From NCBI RefSeq assembly GCF_000828675.1, contig NZ_AP014510.1, forward strand, positions 1 through 64,000: a stretch of 64,000 bases of DNA. The letters are read 5' to 3'. Below the pieces are notes generated by a model. It had not been told where the DNA came from. It did no database searches and saw only the letters and a program-made list of their open reading frames with translations. How positions within the stretch are numbered: position 1 is the stretch's first letter; each line of letters begins with the position of its first letter. The position numbers and the translations under genes are program-made. The DNA comes from Thermotoga profunda AZM34c06 (GTDB lineage Bacteria; Thermotogota; Thermotogae; Thermotogales; DSM-5069). Below, piece by piece: positions 16,832 through 24,651 of the stretch.

Positions 16832-18337
16832 ATGAACACTCTACAATATCTATTCTATGGCTTTCAAGTTGTGCTTACTCCTGTTAATTTGTTCTGGATA
16901 ACATTAGGAGGTTTCCTGGGCACAGTAATTGGGATGTTACCAGGACTCGGACCAGCTACAGGCATAGCCTTACTCTTGCCTCTGACCTTTGTCATGAAGC
17001 CTGAAACAGCCTTGATAACTATGTGCGCTATCTTTTACGGCGCCATGTTTGGTGGATCCCGCAGTTCTATTTTGTTGAACATACCAGGAGATGGTTCAGC
17101 AGTAGCCTCGTGTTTTGATGGATACCCAATGACCCTAAAGGGTGAGGCTGAGGCAGCTTTAGCCATCTCAGCTATTGCATCTTTCATAGGCGGCTTGATA
17201 TCATCAATTGCCTTCGTTGCACTCGCACTTCCGTTGGCAAAAATCGCATTACTTTTTGGACCACCCGAATATTTTGCATTAATGGTCCTTGCTTTAACTG
17301 CCACCGCATCGATGTCTGAGGGTAAACTTTTGAAAGGACTTCTTTCCATGCTGATTGGTTTGATGATATCTGTGGTAGGCTTGGATCCACAATCAGGTGT
17401 TTCAAGATTCACATTCGGTGTCATGGAATTACAGGGTGGTATAGATTTTGTTGTCGTTATTATAGGTATCTATGGTTTAGGAGAAGTATTCAAAAATTTA
17501 GAAAAAATAGGGATAAAAGATATGATACAACCTATAAAAAAGAAATTCGGAAAAATATGGATCACCAAAGATCAATGGAAGAGAAGTATTGTACCAATTT
17601 TAAGAGCAACACCAATAGGATTTTTCATTGGGATACTCCCTGGTGCTGGTGGAACTATTGCCGCCTTGATGTCTTACAACACTGAAAAAAAGTTTTCCAA
17701 GGAACCGGAAAAGTTCGGGAAAGGTGCAATAGAGGGTTTAGCAGCACCCGAGGCGGCAAACAATGCCTGTTCTATCGGTGCAATTCTTCCGACCTTCACA
17801 CTGGGTATACCGGGATCTGGCACAGCAGCCGTGATGCTTGGTGCATTAATGATTTATGGATTACAACCCGGACCATTACTCTTTGAACACTATCCCGAAA
17901 TCGGTTGGGGACTCGTGGCAAGCTTGTTTGTTGGGAATATTATATGTGCTATTATCAATTTGCCACTTGCTGGATTGTTGGTCAGAATCCTTGCTGTACC
18001 ACCAAAGATACTCTATCCGTTGATAACAGCTCTTTGTTTCATTGGTGTTTATGCAATCAATCTCAGCGTCGTTGATTTTTACTTGCTAATACTCTTTGGA
18101 ATTTTGGGTTATGCAATGAGAAAACTCGATATACCTACCGCTCCTTTGATTTTGGCAAGCGTTGTTGGTAGAAAATTCGAGCAATCTTTTAGGCAGTCTT
18201 TGATGCTTTCCAATGGAGACTTCTCTGTGTTTTTCAGCTCTGGTATCTCAATAACTTTACTTGTTTTAGCTGCTCTGTCATTGTTCTATCCTTTGATTTC
18301 AGCAGCTATAAAGAAAAGAAAGACAGCTGAGGTATAA
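16832..18337 (+). CDS. tctA: tripartite tricarboxylate transporter large membrane subunit, TctA family
   Basis: This 501-residue protein has about twelve transmembrane helices. It carries the family's repeated glycine-rich motifs: GTVIGMLPGLGPATGIALLLPLTF near residue 30 and GFFIGILPGAGGTIAALMSYNTEK near 265. EAANNACSIGAILPTFTLGIPGSG near 305 is also typical. It forms the transport path for the carboxylate captured by TctC. The ATG is preceded by TAGGAGTGATGATC and starts 12 bp after tctB. Whether citrate, a methylated dicarboxylate or another acid is carried cannot be told. Confidence 0.95.
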   Translation: MNTLQYLFYGFQVVLTPVNLFWITLGGFLGTVIGMLPGLGPATGIALLLPLTFVMKPETALITMCAIFYGAMFGGSRSSILLNIPGDGSAVASCFDGYPMTLKGEAEAALAISAIASFIGGLISSIAFVALALPLAKIALLFGPPEYFALMVLALTATASMSEGKLLKGLLSMLIGLMISVVGLDPQSGVSRFTFGVMELQGGIDFVVVIIGIYGLGEVFKNLEKIGIKDMIQPIKKKFGKIWITKDQWKRSIVPILRATPIGFFIGILPGAGGTIAALMSYNTEKKFSKEPEKFGKGAIEGLAAPEAANNACSIGAILPTFTLGIPGSGTAAVMLGALMIYGLQPGPLLFEHYPEIGWGLVASLFVGNIICAIINLPLAGLLVRILAVPPKILYPLITALCFIGVYAINLSVVDFYLLILFGILGYAMRKLDIPTAPLILASVVGRKFEQSFRQSLMLSNGDFSVFFSSGISITLLVLAALSLFYPLISAAIKKRKTAEV

Positions 18338-18356
18338 TCCTTAAAGGAGGTTCACG

Positions 18357-19010
18357 ATGCAAAACACAGTTCGAAGATCATTGAGGGAAGAAGTTCTTGA
18401 AACAGTTAAGGAATACATATTAAAAGGACATTATATGCCAGGGGAACGAATCGTAATAGATGCGGTAGCGAAACAACTTGGAGTCAGCATAACTCCAGTT
18501 AGAGAAGCGTTGCACCATTTGGCAGCACAAGGATTAGTCTCAGTCGAACCGCACAAAGGGTTTACAGTAAAAAAATGGAGCAAAAAAGAGATCGAGGACC
18601 TGCTTTTTTTAAGGATGTACCTTGAGAAACTCGCCATTCGATTGTTTATTGAAAGAAAGTCAGACAGTTCAGTTTTAGCACAGATTATCAACAAAATGAA
18701 AGAAGCAGTTGAAACAAATGATTTGCATGCCTTGACAAATCACAATTCTGAGTTTCATAAAGCTATCTTAAATGGTTCTGGCAATGAAGAACTGTGTAAA
18801 ATCATGAACTCATTGAGTGAAAAACTTTATAGAGTGAGAATTCTTTCGCTTTCTTACCCTGGAAGAATGAATAAATCTTATGAGGAACATCTGTCAATAT
18901 ACAAAACGATATGCGAACAAAACGTCGTGAAAGCAGAAAAAGTCATCGAAGATCATATCAACGGTGTAAAGGATGTATTATTGGCGAGAATGAATGAAGG
19001 TCTGATCTGA
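18357..19010 (+). CDS. GntR-family regulator with FCD domain
   Basis: This 217-residue regulator has an N-terminal winged helix-turn-helix (residues 8-75, with VAKQLGVSITPVREALHHLAAQGLV) and a C-terminal all-helical FCD ligand-binding domain with the metal-binding type residues in NHNSEFHKAI and HLSIYKTI. FCD regulators respond to carboxylic acids. The ATG is preceded by AAAGGAGG and lies 19 bp after tctA. It probably controls the tct operon and the divergent lyase through the palindrome at 15281-15298 (inference). Confidence 0.93.
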   Translation: MQNTVRRSLREEVLETVKEYILKGHYMPGERIVIDAVAKQLGVSITPVREALHHLAAQGLVSVEPHKGFTVKKWSKKEIEDLLFLRMYLEKLAIRLFIERKSDSSVLAQIINKMKEAVETNDLHALTNHNSEFHKAILNGSGNEELCKIMNSLSEKLYRVRILSLSYPGRMNKSYEEHLSIYKTICEQNVVKAEKVIEDHINGVKDVLLARMNEGLI

Positions 19011-19031
19011 GTATAAGCATTAAGATAATAA

Positions 19032-19060
19032 AGAATCTGGCATTAAGCCAGATTCTTTTT
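19032..19060 (+). terminator. intrinsic terminator of the tct operon
   Basis: AGAATCTGGC pairs with GCCAGATTCT around a 5-base loop and is followed by TTTT. Confidence 0.9.
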
Positions 19061-19129
19061 GCTATTTAAGCCACTGAAAAGAAAACATACCTTTCAAATC
19101 ATGTAGAATAAATCACGGAGGTGATTATA

Positions 19130-19450
19130 TTGATATTAACAACAACCGAAAAGATTGAAGGGTATGAAATTGTTGAAACATTAGGACTTGTCATGGGTAA
19201 TACAGTTCATTCAAAACACCTTGGTAAAGATATAGCCGCAGCTTTTAAGACACTTGCAGGTGGAGAAATCAAATCTTACACAGAACTTTTGACAGAAGCG
19301 AGAAATATTGCCATGCAAAGAATGATAGCCGAAGCGGAGAAGCTTGGAGCAGATGCCATCGTGAGTATTCGTTTTGGTAGTTCTTCAATCATGCAATCTG
19401 CTGCTGAAGTGCTTGCTTACGGAACAGCTGTGAAGATCAAGAAGATATAG
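19130..19450 (+). CDS. YbjQ/UPF0145 family protein
   Basis: This 106-residue protein matches the YbjQ (UPF0145, heavy-metal-binding-domain-like) family. The N-terminal TTEKIEGYEIVETLGLVMGNTV and the later LLTEARNIAMQRMIAEAEKLGADAIV are its signatures. The family forms homopentamers; no firm function is known. TTG at 19130 is chosen because GGAGGTG ends 6 bases upstream; a GTG at 19121 is part of the ribosome site. Its last 14 bases overlap the end of the convergent lysA gene, with no terminator between them. Confidence 0.9.
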   Translation: MILTTTEKIEGYEIVETLGLVMGNTVHSKHLGKDIAAAFKTLAGGEIKSYTELLTEARNIAMQRMIAEAEKLGADAIVSIRFGSSSIMQSAAEVLAYGTAVKIKKI

Positions 19451-20585
19451 ACAATTTTTCGCCGTCCCATATGATCTCTTTTGGTTTAGGTATTAGATTG
19501 TAATCAGATGCCATGGCATAACCATAAGCTCCAACATCGCATATGGCTACGAATTCACCTTCCTTTGGTTCTGCCATGGTATATGATTTTCTGAAAGTGT
19601 CGGCACTTTCACAAATTGGTCCAACGACATCTGCCTTGATTTTCTTTCTGTTCTTTACATCATACAATGGTATTATTCTATGCTTTGCTCCATAGAGTGC
19701 AGGTCTTATGAGATGGGTCATACCTGTATCAAGCATTATGAAAATCTTGCTGGAAGTTCTCTTTATATATTCAACCTTCGCTACTAAGTAAGCTGAAGGA
19801 GCGACGATCCATCGACCAAGTTCCAAGACAATCGTTGAGCCAAATTCTTTCAAAAGTGGGAAAATTTTCTTTTTGTATTCTTCTAAGTCAAGAACTTTGC
19901 CATTGCCATAATCTATACCCCAGCCGCCACCAAGATTCAACACACTCAACTCCAAATCCATCGATTTCGCAAAATATTTTATAGAGACAACCGCTTCTAA
20001 ATATGGCTCTACTTCGGTTATCTGCGAGCCTATATGGCAGTGAAGACCTATGAGATCAAGCATTTTGTTGGATTTTATTCGTTCGATCATCTTGGTTGCT
20101 GTATCAAAATCAACGCCGAATTTATTTTCCTTCAGACCCGTCGCGATATGACGATGCGTCTTTGCATCGACATCTGGATTAACTCTGATTGATACTCTCG
20201 TTGGTTTTGAGAGGATTTTTTCAAGTCTTAAGAGCTCTTCATAACTATCGAGATTTATGGAAAAGACACCATCATTTACATATTGTTGTAGCTCTTCTCT
20301 CTTTTTGCAATTACCATTGACGATTATTCTATCTGGTGTAAAACCAACCGATCGAACTTGTTTATATTCCCCAAAAGAGACAACATCAACCATGATGTTT
20401 TTCTTCTCAAGAACACTGAGAATATCCTTGTTGAAATTCGCCTTCACAGCATAGGCGAGACGAAAATCAAAATCTTTGAACATCTCTTTTAGAATAGAAA
20501 GTCTATGGTGAATAAAGGGAAGATCATAAACATAGATAGGAGTTCCGAAGGACTCTGCAGCCTTAACAAGTATCTGAGAATCCAC
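19437..20585 (-). CDS. lysA: diaminopimelate decarboxylase
   Basis: This PLP enzyme of fold type III performs the last step of lysine synthesis, converting meso-diaminopimelate to lysine. The 382-residue length is normal. The PLP lysine lies in FRLAYAVKANFNK near residue 51. The phosphate-binding glycine motif is LNLGGGWGIDYG, the HIGSQ motif is present, and the second active-site cysteine is in GPICESAD. GTG at 20585 is chosen because GAGAGGTG lies just upstream. It follows trpZ closely and is probably the last gene of the Trp-leader-controlled operon, an unusual partner for an aromatic amino acid transporter. The 3' end overlaps ybjQ by 14 bp. Confidence 0.95.
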   Translation of the reverse strand: MDSQILVKAAESFGTPIYVYDLPFIHHRLSILKEMFKDFDFRLAYAVKANFNKDILSVLEKKNIMVDVVSFGEYKQVRSVGFTPDRIIVNGNCKKREELQQYVNDGVFSINLDSYEELLRLEKILSKPTRVSIRVNPDVDAKTHRHIATGLKENKFGVDFDTATKMIERIKSNKMLDLIGLHCHIGSQITEVEPYLEAVVSIKYFAKSMDLELSVLNLGGGWGIDYGNGKVLDLEEYKKKIFPLLKEFGSTIVLELGRWIVAPSAYLVAKVEYIKRTSSKIFIMLDTGMTHLIRPALYGAKHRIIPLYDVKNRKKIKADVVGPICESADTFRKSYTMAEPKEGEFVAICDVGAYGYAMASDYNLIPKPKEIIWDGEKLSISS

Positions 20586-20619
20586 AAAATCACCTCTCAA
20601 CTGAGTAAGAATTAACACT

Positions 20620-21366
20620 CTATGTTGTTGTAAACACTGTAGATCTTATCATGGCTTTCAGTTGGGAGGCCATTATTTTTTGTTGCGATTTGTCTATTTT
20701 TGTGCAAATTTTTCCATCCTCCATCACTATAACACTGCTACCGAATTGCTCTGCAAGCATCATATCATGGGTGATCATGACGATCGTAGTGCCAAGATCT
20801 CTGTTTATCTTATCGGTCAACTCCATTATCTTTTCCGTGCTCTTTGGATCGAGCGCTGCCGTGTGCTCATCTAAAAGTAATAACTTGGGATTCGAAGAGA
20901 CAGCCATCACTATTGCAAGTGCTTGCTTTTGACCGCCGGACAACTTGGATGCCTTTCTCTTCAGAGTCTCTTCAAGACCCATTCCTGTGGATTTCAAAAG
21001 ATCTATACTTTTCGAGTGAATTCTGCCAAAGCCAAAACCTCTTATACCCTTTTTACTCGCGAGTATGAGATTTTCTTCTACCGTTAGATTTGGAAACACA
21101 CCTTGGTTTGGATCTTGGCAAACTATGCTTGTCTTTTTGAATATTTTCTCAGACACAACTGGCATTCCAAGGATCTTACAAGTGCCCTGAATTGGTTTCA
21201 CATCACCAACGAGTAACTTCAAAAGCGTAGACTTTCCCGCACCATTCGATCCAACAACGACCAGAAATTCCCCGTCATTTACCTTGAGAGAAACATTTTT
21301 CAAAGCGATTTTTTCATCGAGTGTTCCTTTATTGTAGATAACTGTCACATTCTCAATATCTATCAT
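20620..21366 (-). CDS. trpZ: ABC transporter ATP-binding protein, TrpZ-like
   Basis: This 248-residue ATPase has Walker A GSNGAGKSTLL near residue 39, signature KLSGGQKQAL near 142, Walker B LLLLDEHTAALDP near 162 and switch histidine MITHDM. The alanine-rich HTAALDP version is typical of ATPases that work with TrpX-type (PF04392) binding proteins. The ATG start overlaps the permease stop by 4 bp. With TrpX and TrpY it forms an importer, probably of tryptophan or another aromatic compound. It is regulated by the Trp leader upstream of trpX. Confidence 0.9.
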   Translation of the reverse strand: MIDIENVTVIYNKGTLDEKIALKNVSLKVNDGEFLVVVGSNGAGKSTLLKLLVGDVKPIQGTCKILGMPVVSEKIFKKTSIVCQDPNQGVFPNLTVEENLILASKKGIRGFGFGRIHSKSIDLLKSTGMGLEETLKRKASKLSGGQKQALAIVMAVSSNPKLLLLDEHTAALDPKSTEKIMELTDKINRDLGTTIVMITHDMMLAEQFGSSVIVMEDGKICTKIDKSQQKIMASQLKAMIRSTVFTTT

Positions 21367-22325
21367 ATGGTCACCTCGCTTTTCTTGAATCTTCTTACAG
21401 CAATCACAGCTACAACAAACAGTGCGGTGAGTAATTTCATGTCACTTGGTTTAAAACCGATGCGATATCCATACTTCATTGCAAATGTTAATAAGAATTG
21501 ATATAGCAATGCTCCAACAATTGGAAAAATAACACCATACATTGGTTCGTGCGAACCAAATACAATCTCTCCAAGAATCACAGCTGCGAGACAAACGACA
21601 ACCGTTCCTATACCCATATTCACATCTGCAAAACCACTATACATTGAAAATAAAGCGCCAGAGAACCCTGCAAAGATATTGCACATGATCAATCCAACAT
21701 AGGCAAATAAATCGGGATTGACACCTAAAACCTTCACAGCAAAGCGATTTCTACCATACCCTCGAAGCATCGTACCAAATTCAGTCCTGAGAAAGAGTGA
21801 AACTACGACAATCGACAAGAAAACGATCGCGCAGATGATAACAAGATCATGACCATCACCGAGATTGGTGAATGGAATCTTCACAGCCCTTAATCCACTG
21901 GCTTCAAAGCTTGCGCTTGGTGATCCACCAAGTATGTCATCTAAGGGTGTTTTTCCGACTATCTGCTCATAACTCATGATCTTTCCTGTATCGAACTTTG
22001 GTACAGGCAAATTTGGCGCATTCATAACTCTAATACTCAAAGAATAAAGACCCGTCATAACCATAATTGAAGCGAGTAAAGAATTGATTCTGAATCTTGT
22101 CGTTATAAATGCAACAACAGCGCCGGCAGCACCGGCGGCAAGTACAGCTATAAAGGTTGAAAAGACCCACCCATGACCGGAATGAAGGAGGACGACCGCG
22201 ACGGCTCCTCCAAGGACATAGGAGCCATCCGGCGTCAAATCAGGAAGATCAACGAGGCGGAATGATATATATACACCCATGGCGGCCAAAGATAGCAAAA
22301 GTCCCTGCTCAATTATCGGAATCAT
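21363..22325 (-). CDS. trpY: ABC transporter permease, TrpY-like
   Basis: This 320-residue membrane protein has eight to ten hydrophobic segments and belongs to the branched-chain/sugar-type permease family (BPD_transp_2). The N-terminal FRLVDLPDLTPDGSYVLGGA and the central GYGRNRFAVKVLGVNP loop are typical of permeases linked to TrpX proteins. It overlaps trpX and trpZ by 4 bp each, so the three are translationally coupled. It forms the channel for the compound delivered by TrpX. Confidence 0.9.
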   Translation of the reverse strand: MIPIIEQGLLLSLAAMGVYISFRLVDLPDLTPDGSYVLGGAVAVVLLHSGHGWVFSTFIAVLAAGAAGAVVAFITTRFRINSLLASIMVMTGLYSLSIRVMNAPNLPVPKFDTGKIMSYEQIVGKTPLDDILGGSPSASFEASGLRAVKIPFTNLGDGHDLVIICAIVFLSIVVVSLFLRTEFGTMLRGYGRNRFAVKVLGVNPDLFAYVGLIMCNIFAGFSGALFSMYSGFADVNMGIGTVVVCLAAVILGEIVFGSHEPMYGVIFPIVGALLYQFLLTFAMKYGYRIGFKPSDMKLLTALFVVAVIAVRRFKKSEVTI

Positions 22326-23293
22326 TTAGACACCTCTTTACCATCTTTGACTACGATATTGGCTCTCTCGAGAAGGTCAGATGGTATCTCAACATTGAGT
22401 TGTTTGGCAATATCGAGATTTATGTATAAAACAAGCGAATCCGGTCCGACTACATGAGATTCAAGATCACTTGCTTTCGCTCCTTTGAGCAAAGCAACCA
22501 GTAACTGGCCCGTTTCCACACCAACCTGGAAGTAATTAAAGCCAAAGCCAACCACGCCACCACCACGTGCTATGTCTATGTCAGCTGCGACTATTGGCTT
22601 TTTCAATCTCAAAGCCGCACTTCCAATAGCCTCAATCGAAGAAGCAGCGGTGTTGTCAGTTCCTATGTATAGAACATCTACATTGGGACCTATACTGTTG
22701 AGAGCTGTTATCATTTCACTTGGAGAAGTTCCTGGAATGTCAACCACAGTCATCTCAAGAGATGGTGCGGCAGATTTGGCGATATTAGTCAAAGTGACAG
22801 AATTGGCTTCACCAGGATTGTAGATTACACCGACTTTCTTAGCGTTTGGAAAGATTTTTTTAATCAACCTAAGTTGAGTTGCCACTGGGACCATATCTGA
22901 AACTCCAACAACATTTGAATCATTCTTTCCAAGCTGTTTGATCAAACCAGCGCCCACAGGATCGGTAACGGCAGAAAAAATCACAGGTCTATCGCTGATT
23001 GCCTGAACACAAGCTTGAGCCGATGGAGTCGCAATAGCTACCACAAAATCAACTTTTTCTGTCGCAAACTTTTTTGCAATTGTCACAGCATTTTGCATAC
23101 TTCCTTGTGCGTTTTGCCTATCAATAATGACATCTTGACCAACCTTGAATCCTGAATCCTCAAGGGCTTTGACGATTCCATCGAAAACTGCGTTTAATGC
23201 TGGATGATCCACAATTTGAGTTATGCCAACTCTAACAGCACCAAAACTAATAACAGAAAGAACCAAAACTACAGCGGCTATCAACCTTTTCAT
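22322..23293 (-). CDS. trpX: ABC transporter substrate-binding protein, TrpX family
   Basis: This 323-residue binding protein has a cleaved signal peptide (residues 1-18) and the ABC_sub_bind (PF04392) fold, with RVGITQIVDHPALNAVFDGI at the N terminus, FVVAIATPSAQACVQA near 85 and VGVIYNPGEANSVTL near 165. Family members linked to Trp-controlled genes are predicted to bind tryptophan or other aromatics. The leader peptide with two adjacent Trp codons just upstream supports that assignment here. The ATG is preceded by GGGGGTGTTGG. Confidence 0.9.
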   Translation of the reverse strand: MKRLIAAVVLVLSVISFGAVRVGITQIVDHPALNAVFDGIVKALEDSGFKVGQDVIIDRQNAQGSMQNAVTIAKKFATEKVDFVVAIATPSAQACVQAISDRPVIFSAVTDPVGAGLIKQLGKNDSNVVGVSDMVPVATQLRLIKKIFPNAKKVGVIYNPGEANSVTLTNIAKSAAPSLEMTVVDIPGTSPSEMITALNSIGPNVDVLYIGTDNTAASSIEAIGSAALRLKKPIVAADIDIARGGGVVGFGFNYFQVGVETGQLLVALLKGAKASDLESHVVGPDSLVLYINLDIAKQLNVEIPSDLLERANIVVKDGKEVSK

Positions 23294-23319
23294 ACCAACA
23301 CCCCCAAAAGTGAGTTTTT

Positions 23320-23352
23320 AAAAAAAGAGGGCATCCTTTTTGGATGCCCTCT
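23320..23352 (-). terminator. leader terminator of the trpXYZ-lysA attenuator
   Basis: Read on the minus strand, AGAGGGCATCC (23352-23342) pairs with GGATGCCCTCT (23336-23326) over 11 bp around a 5-base loop, followed by seven T. It lies between the leader peptide and trpX. Its 5' arm can instead pair with ATGCCCTCTTCC in the leader (23424-23413). Confidence 0.93.
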
Positions 23353-23382
23353 TCCTTTACCTTTTTTTGTAGATTCCCCTGT

Positions 23383-23493
23383 TTATGTACCAAGTGGTAT
23401 TAGGGGAATCTCGGAAGAGGGCATTCCCCTAAACCACCAATAAGCGTATGAAAATTGAGCCACCTTTTGATTTAGAAATATCTCACGCTTCAC
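23383..23493 (-). CDS. 36-residue leader peptide with tandem Trp codons (attenuator peptide)
   Basis: GTG at 23493 follows GGAGG by 7 bases and opens 36 codons ending in TAA at 23383. Codons 14-21 read F-S-Y-A-Y-W-W-F, with the two TGG codons at 23439-23434. Downstream, ATGCCCTCTTCC (23424-23413) can pair with GGAAGAGGGCAT at the foot of the terminator, forming an antiterminator. GATTCCCCT (23410-23402) can pair with AGGGGAATC (23380-23372) inside it. The alternative pairing AGGGGAAT/ATTCCCCT (23430-23423 with 23409-23402) would trap the antiterminator strand in a loop. This is the layout of classical trp-type attenuation, in which ribosome stalling at Trp codons favours read-through. Confidence 0.88.
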   Translation of the reverse strand: MKREIFLNQKVAQFSYAYWWFRGMPSSEIPLIPLGT

Positions 23494-23524
23494 ACGAAAT
23501 CCTCCAAGAATTTTTATTGACCAC

Positions 23525-23554
23525 ATTATACCAAAATATCTATTCTCATGTCAA
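23525..23554 (-). promoter_or_regulatory. consensus promoter of the trpXYZ-lysA operon
   Basis: On the minus strand TTGACA (23554-23549) and TATAAT (23530-23525) are separated by 18 bp, a full-consensus sigma-70-type promoter. The start would be near 23518, about 25 bases before the leader peptide. Confidence 0.93.
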
Positions 23555-23647
23555 GAGCCAAATAGATCACCACAAAAATCTGCGTTGAAAACACATCAAA
23601 AAATGCAAAAATATAACGTAGAAAAAACTGAAGGAGGTTCTCAAAAA

Positions 23648-24220
23648 ATGAGAAAGGTTGGAGATATCAAAATACTGTTTTCAGATGTGGATATGAGAAT
23701 AAAAAAGGGGAGAAAAATACTATTTTCTCGAGACAGTCGATGCCTACAAGACCTGATAGGATTAATCCAATTACAAAAACACAAAACACTCATCATGTGG
23801 TCATTGGATTGTGCAAAAACTATTTTGGAACAATTTGAAGCAAAATATCCCAATGAACAAAGACCGCGGATATGTTTGGAATTTTGTAGCAAGTGGGCTA
23901 TGGGTAAAATAAAAATGCCTGTAGCAAGACAGGTTATTTTAGCAGTACATGAACTCGCAAAAGAAATTGAGACTAAAGATAGAGAATACAGTTACTTGTG
24001 TCGCGCAATTGGTCATGCTGGAGCTACGGTACACACAAAAAAACATGCTTTGGGTTTGCCGATTTACGAACTGACTGCGCTTGTTTTGAAGTATGGAAAA
24101 GAAAACTTTTATGAACCGATTGTCCAGAGAATAGACAATTACTATCAACGTTTGCTGTATTGGCAAAAGAATATAGATAATTTTGATCTTGAGTGGGCAA
24201 ATTTTCTGTTGAGAGATTAG
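23648..24220 (+). CDS. Imm5-like putative immunity protein
   Basis: This 190-residue mostly helical protein has no signal peptide. It resembles the putative immunity proteins of the Imm5 family seen in Firmicutes. The conserved block is LCRAIGHAGATVHTKKHALG followed by LPIYELTALV (residues about 118-147), with an earlier LEFCSKWAMGKIKMPVARQ. ATG at 23648 is chosen because AAGGAGG stands 8 bases upstream. No toxin gene accompanies it, so it is an orphan, and a role outside toxin immunity is possible. Its TAG stop coincides with the first bases of the intergenic repeat at 24218-24423. Confidence 0.6.
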   Translation: MRKVGDIKILFSDVDMRIKKGRKILFSRDSRCLQDLIGLIQLQKHKTLIMWSLDCAKTILEQFEAKYPNEQRPRICLEFCSKWAMGKIKMPVARQVILAVHELAKEIETKDREYSYLCRAIGHAGATVHTKKHALGLPIYELTALVLKYGKENFYEPIVQRIDNYYQRLLYWQKNIDNFDLEWANFLLRD

Positions 24221-24423
24221 ACCTATCTCAATATACGATTAGGTATTTTCCCAGGATCCTGGTTGGCACCTTCCATTATATAGTATACGATGTTACATCC
24301 TTAACAATACAATCCCTTTGCCCTTGTATTGTGATTTTGATATAAAAACTCTATGTTCTTTCAGTATTCATCTTTATCTTGGAACTTTGTTTGGTTTAAC
24401 TTTTAATAGTTCTACAATAACCT
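24218..24423 (+). repeat. copy 1 of a diverged ~207-bp intergenic repeat
   Basis: This stretch aligns end to end with 63083-63290 in the same orientation. Shared blocks include TAGACCTAT, CAATATACGA, GGTATTTT, a 20-base identical run at 24272-24291 (63138-63157 in copy 2), TATTCATC and AACTTTGTT. A palindrome CCAGGATCCTGG (24251-24262) stands where copy 2 has a different palindrome, CCACCGGTGG. On the minus strand the identical run contains TATAAT. No ORF is shared. It lies between imm5 and the tRNA-Val promoter. Confidence 0.8.
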
Positions 24424-24490
24424 ATTCAACTGTATTTCGCACTTTTACAAAAACAAATAATGACAAATATGGATTTATTTGGAAAAACTC

Positions 24491-24519
24491 TTGAACTTAC
24501 GGAGTTGGTGTGGTAAAAT
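24491..24519 (+). promoter_or_regulatory. promoter of tRNA-Val
   Basis: TTGAAC (24491-24496) and TAAAAT (24514-24519) with a 17-bp spacer; transcription would begin about 24526, three bases before the mature tRNA. Confidence 0.82.
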
Positions 24520-24528
24520 TTTAAATGA

Positions 24529-24603
24529 GGGTGCGTAGCTCAGTGGAAGAGCGCTTCCTTGACGAGGAAGAGGCCGTAGGTTCAATCCCTGCCGCACCCA
24601 CCA
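24529..24603 (+). tRNA. tRNA-Val (anticodon GAC)
   Basis: The acceptor arms GGGTGCG and CGCACCC pair, with discriminator A and an encoded CCA (24601-24603). The D-arm is TAGCTCAGTGGAAGAGC, the anticodon stem CTTCC/GGAAG encloses TTGACGA with anticodon GAC, and the T-arm is GTAGGTTCAATCCCTGC. It decodes GUC and GUU valine codons. Confidence 0.97.
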
Positions 24604-24606
24604 GAA

Positions 24607-24635
24607 AAGGGGTCCTCGATGGACCCCTTATTTCA
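24607..24635 (+). terminator. terminator after tRNA-Val
   Basis: AAGGGGTCC pairs with GGACCCCTT around TCGAT, followed by ATTTCAT. The T-tract is short, so some read-through into suhB is possible; no separate suhB promoter was seen. Confidence 0.82.
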
Positions 24636-24651
24636 TAGGGAGGTCTAAATT

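Noticed and set aside
17035-17424. 129-codon antisense ORF inside tctA
   Set aside because: It is a shadow frame of a hydrophobic membrane-protein gene, with composition explained by the sense codons.
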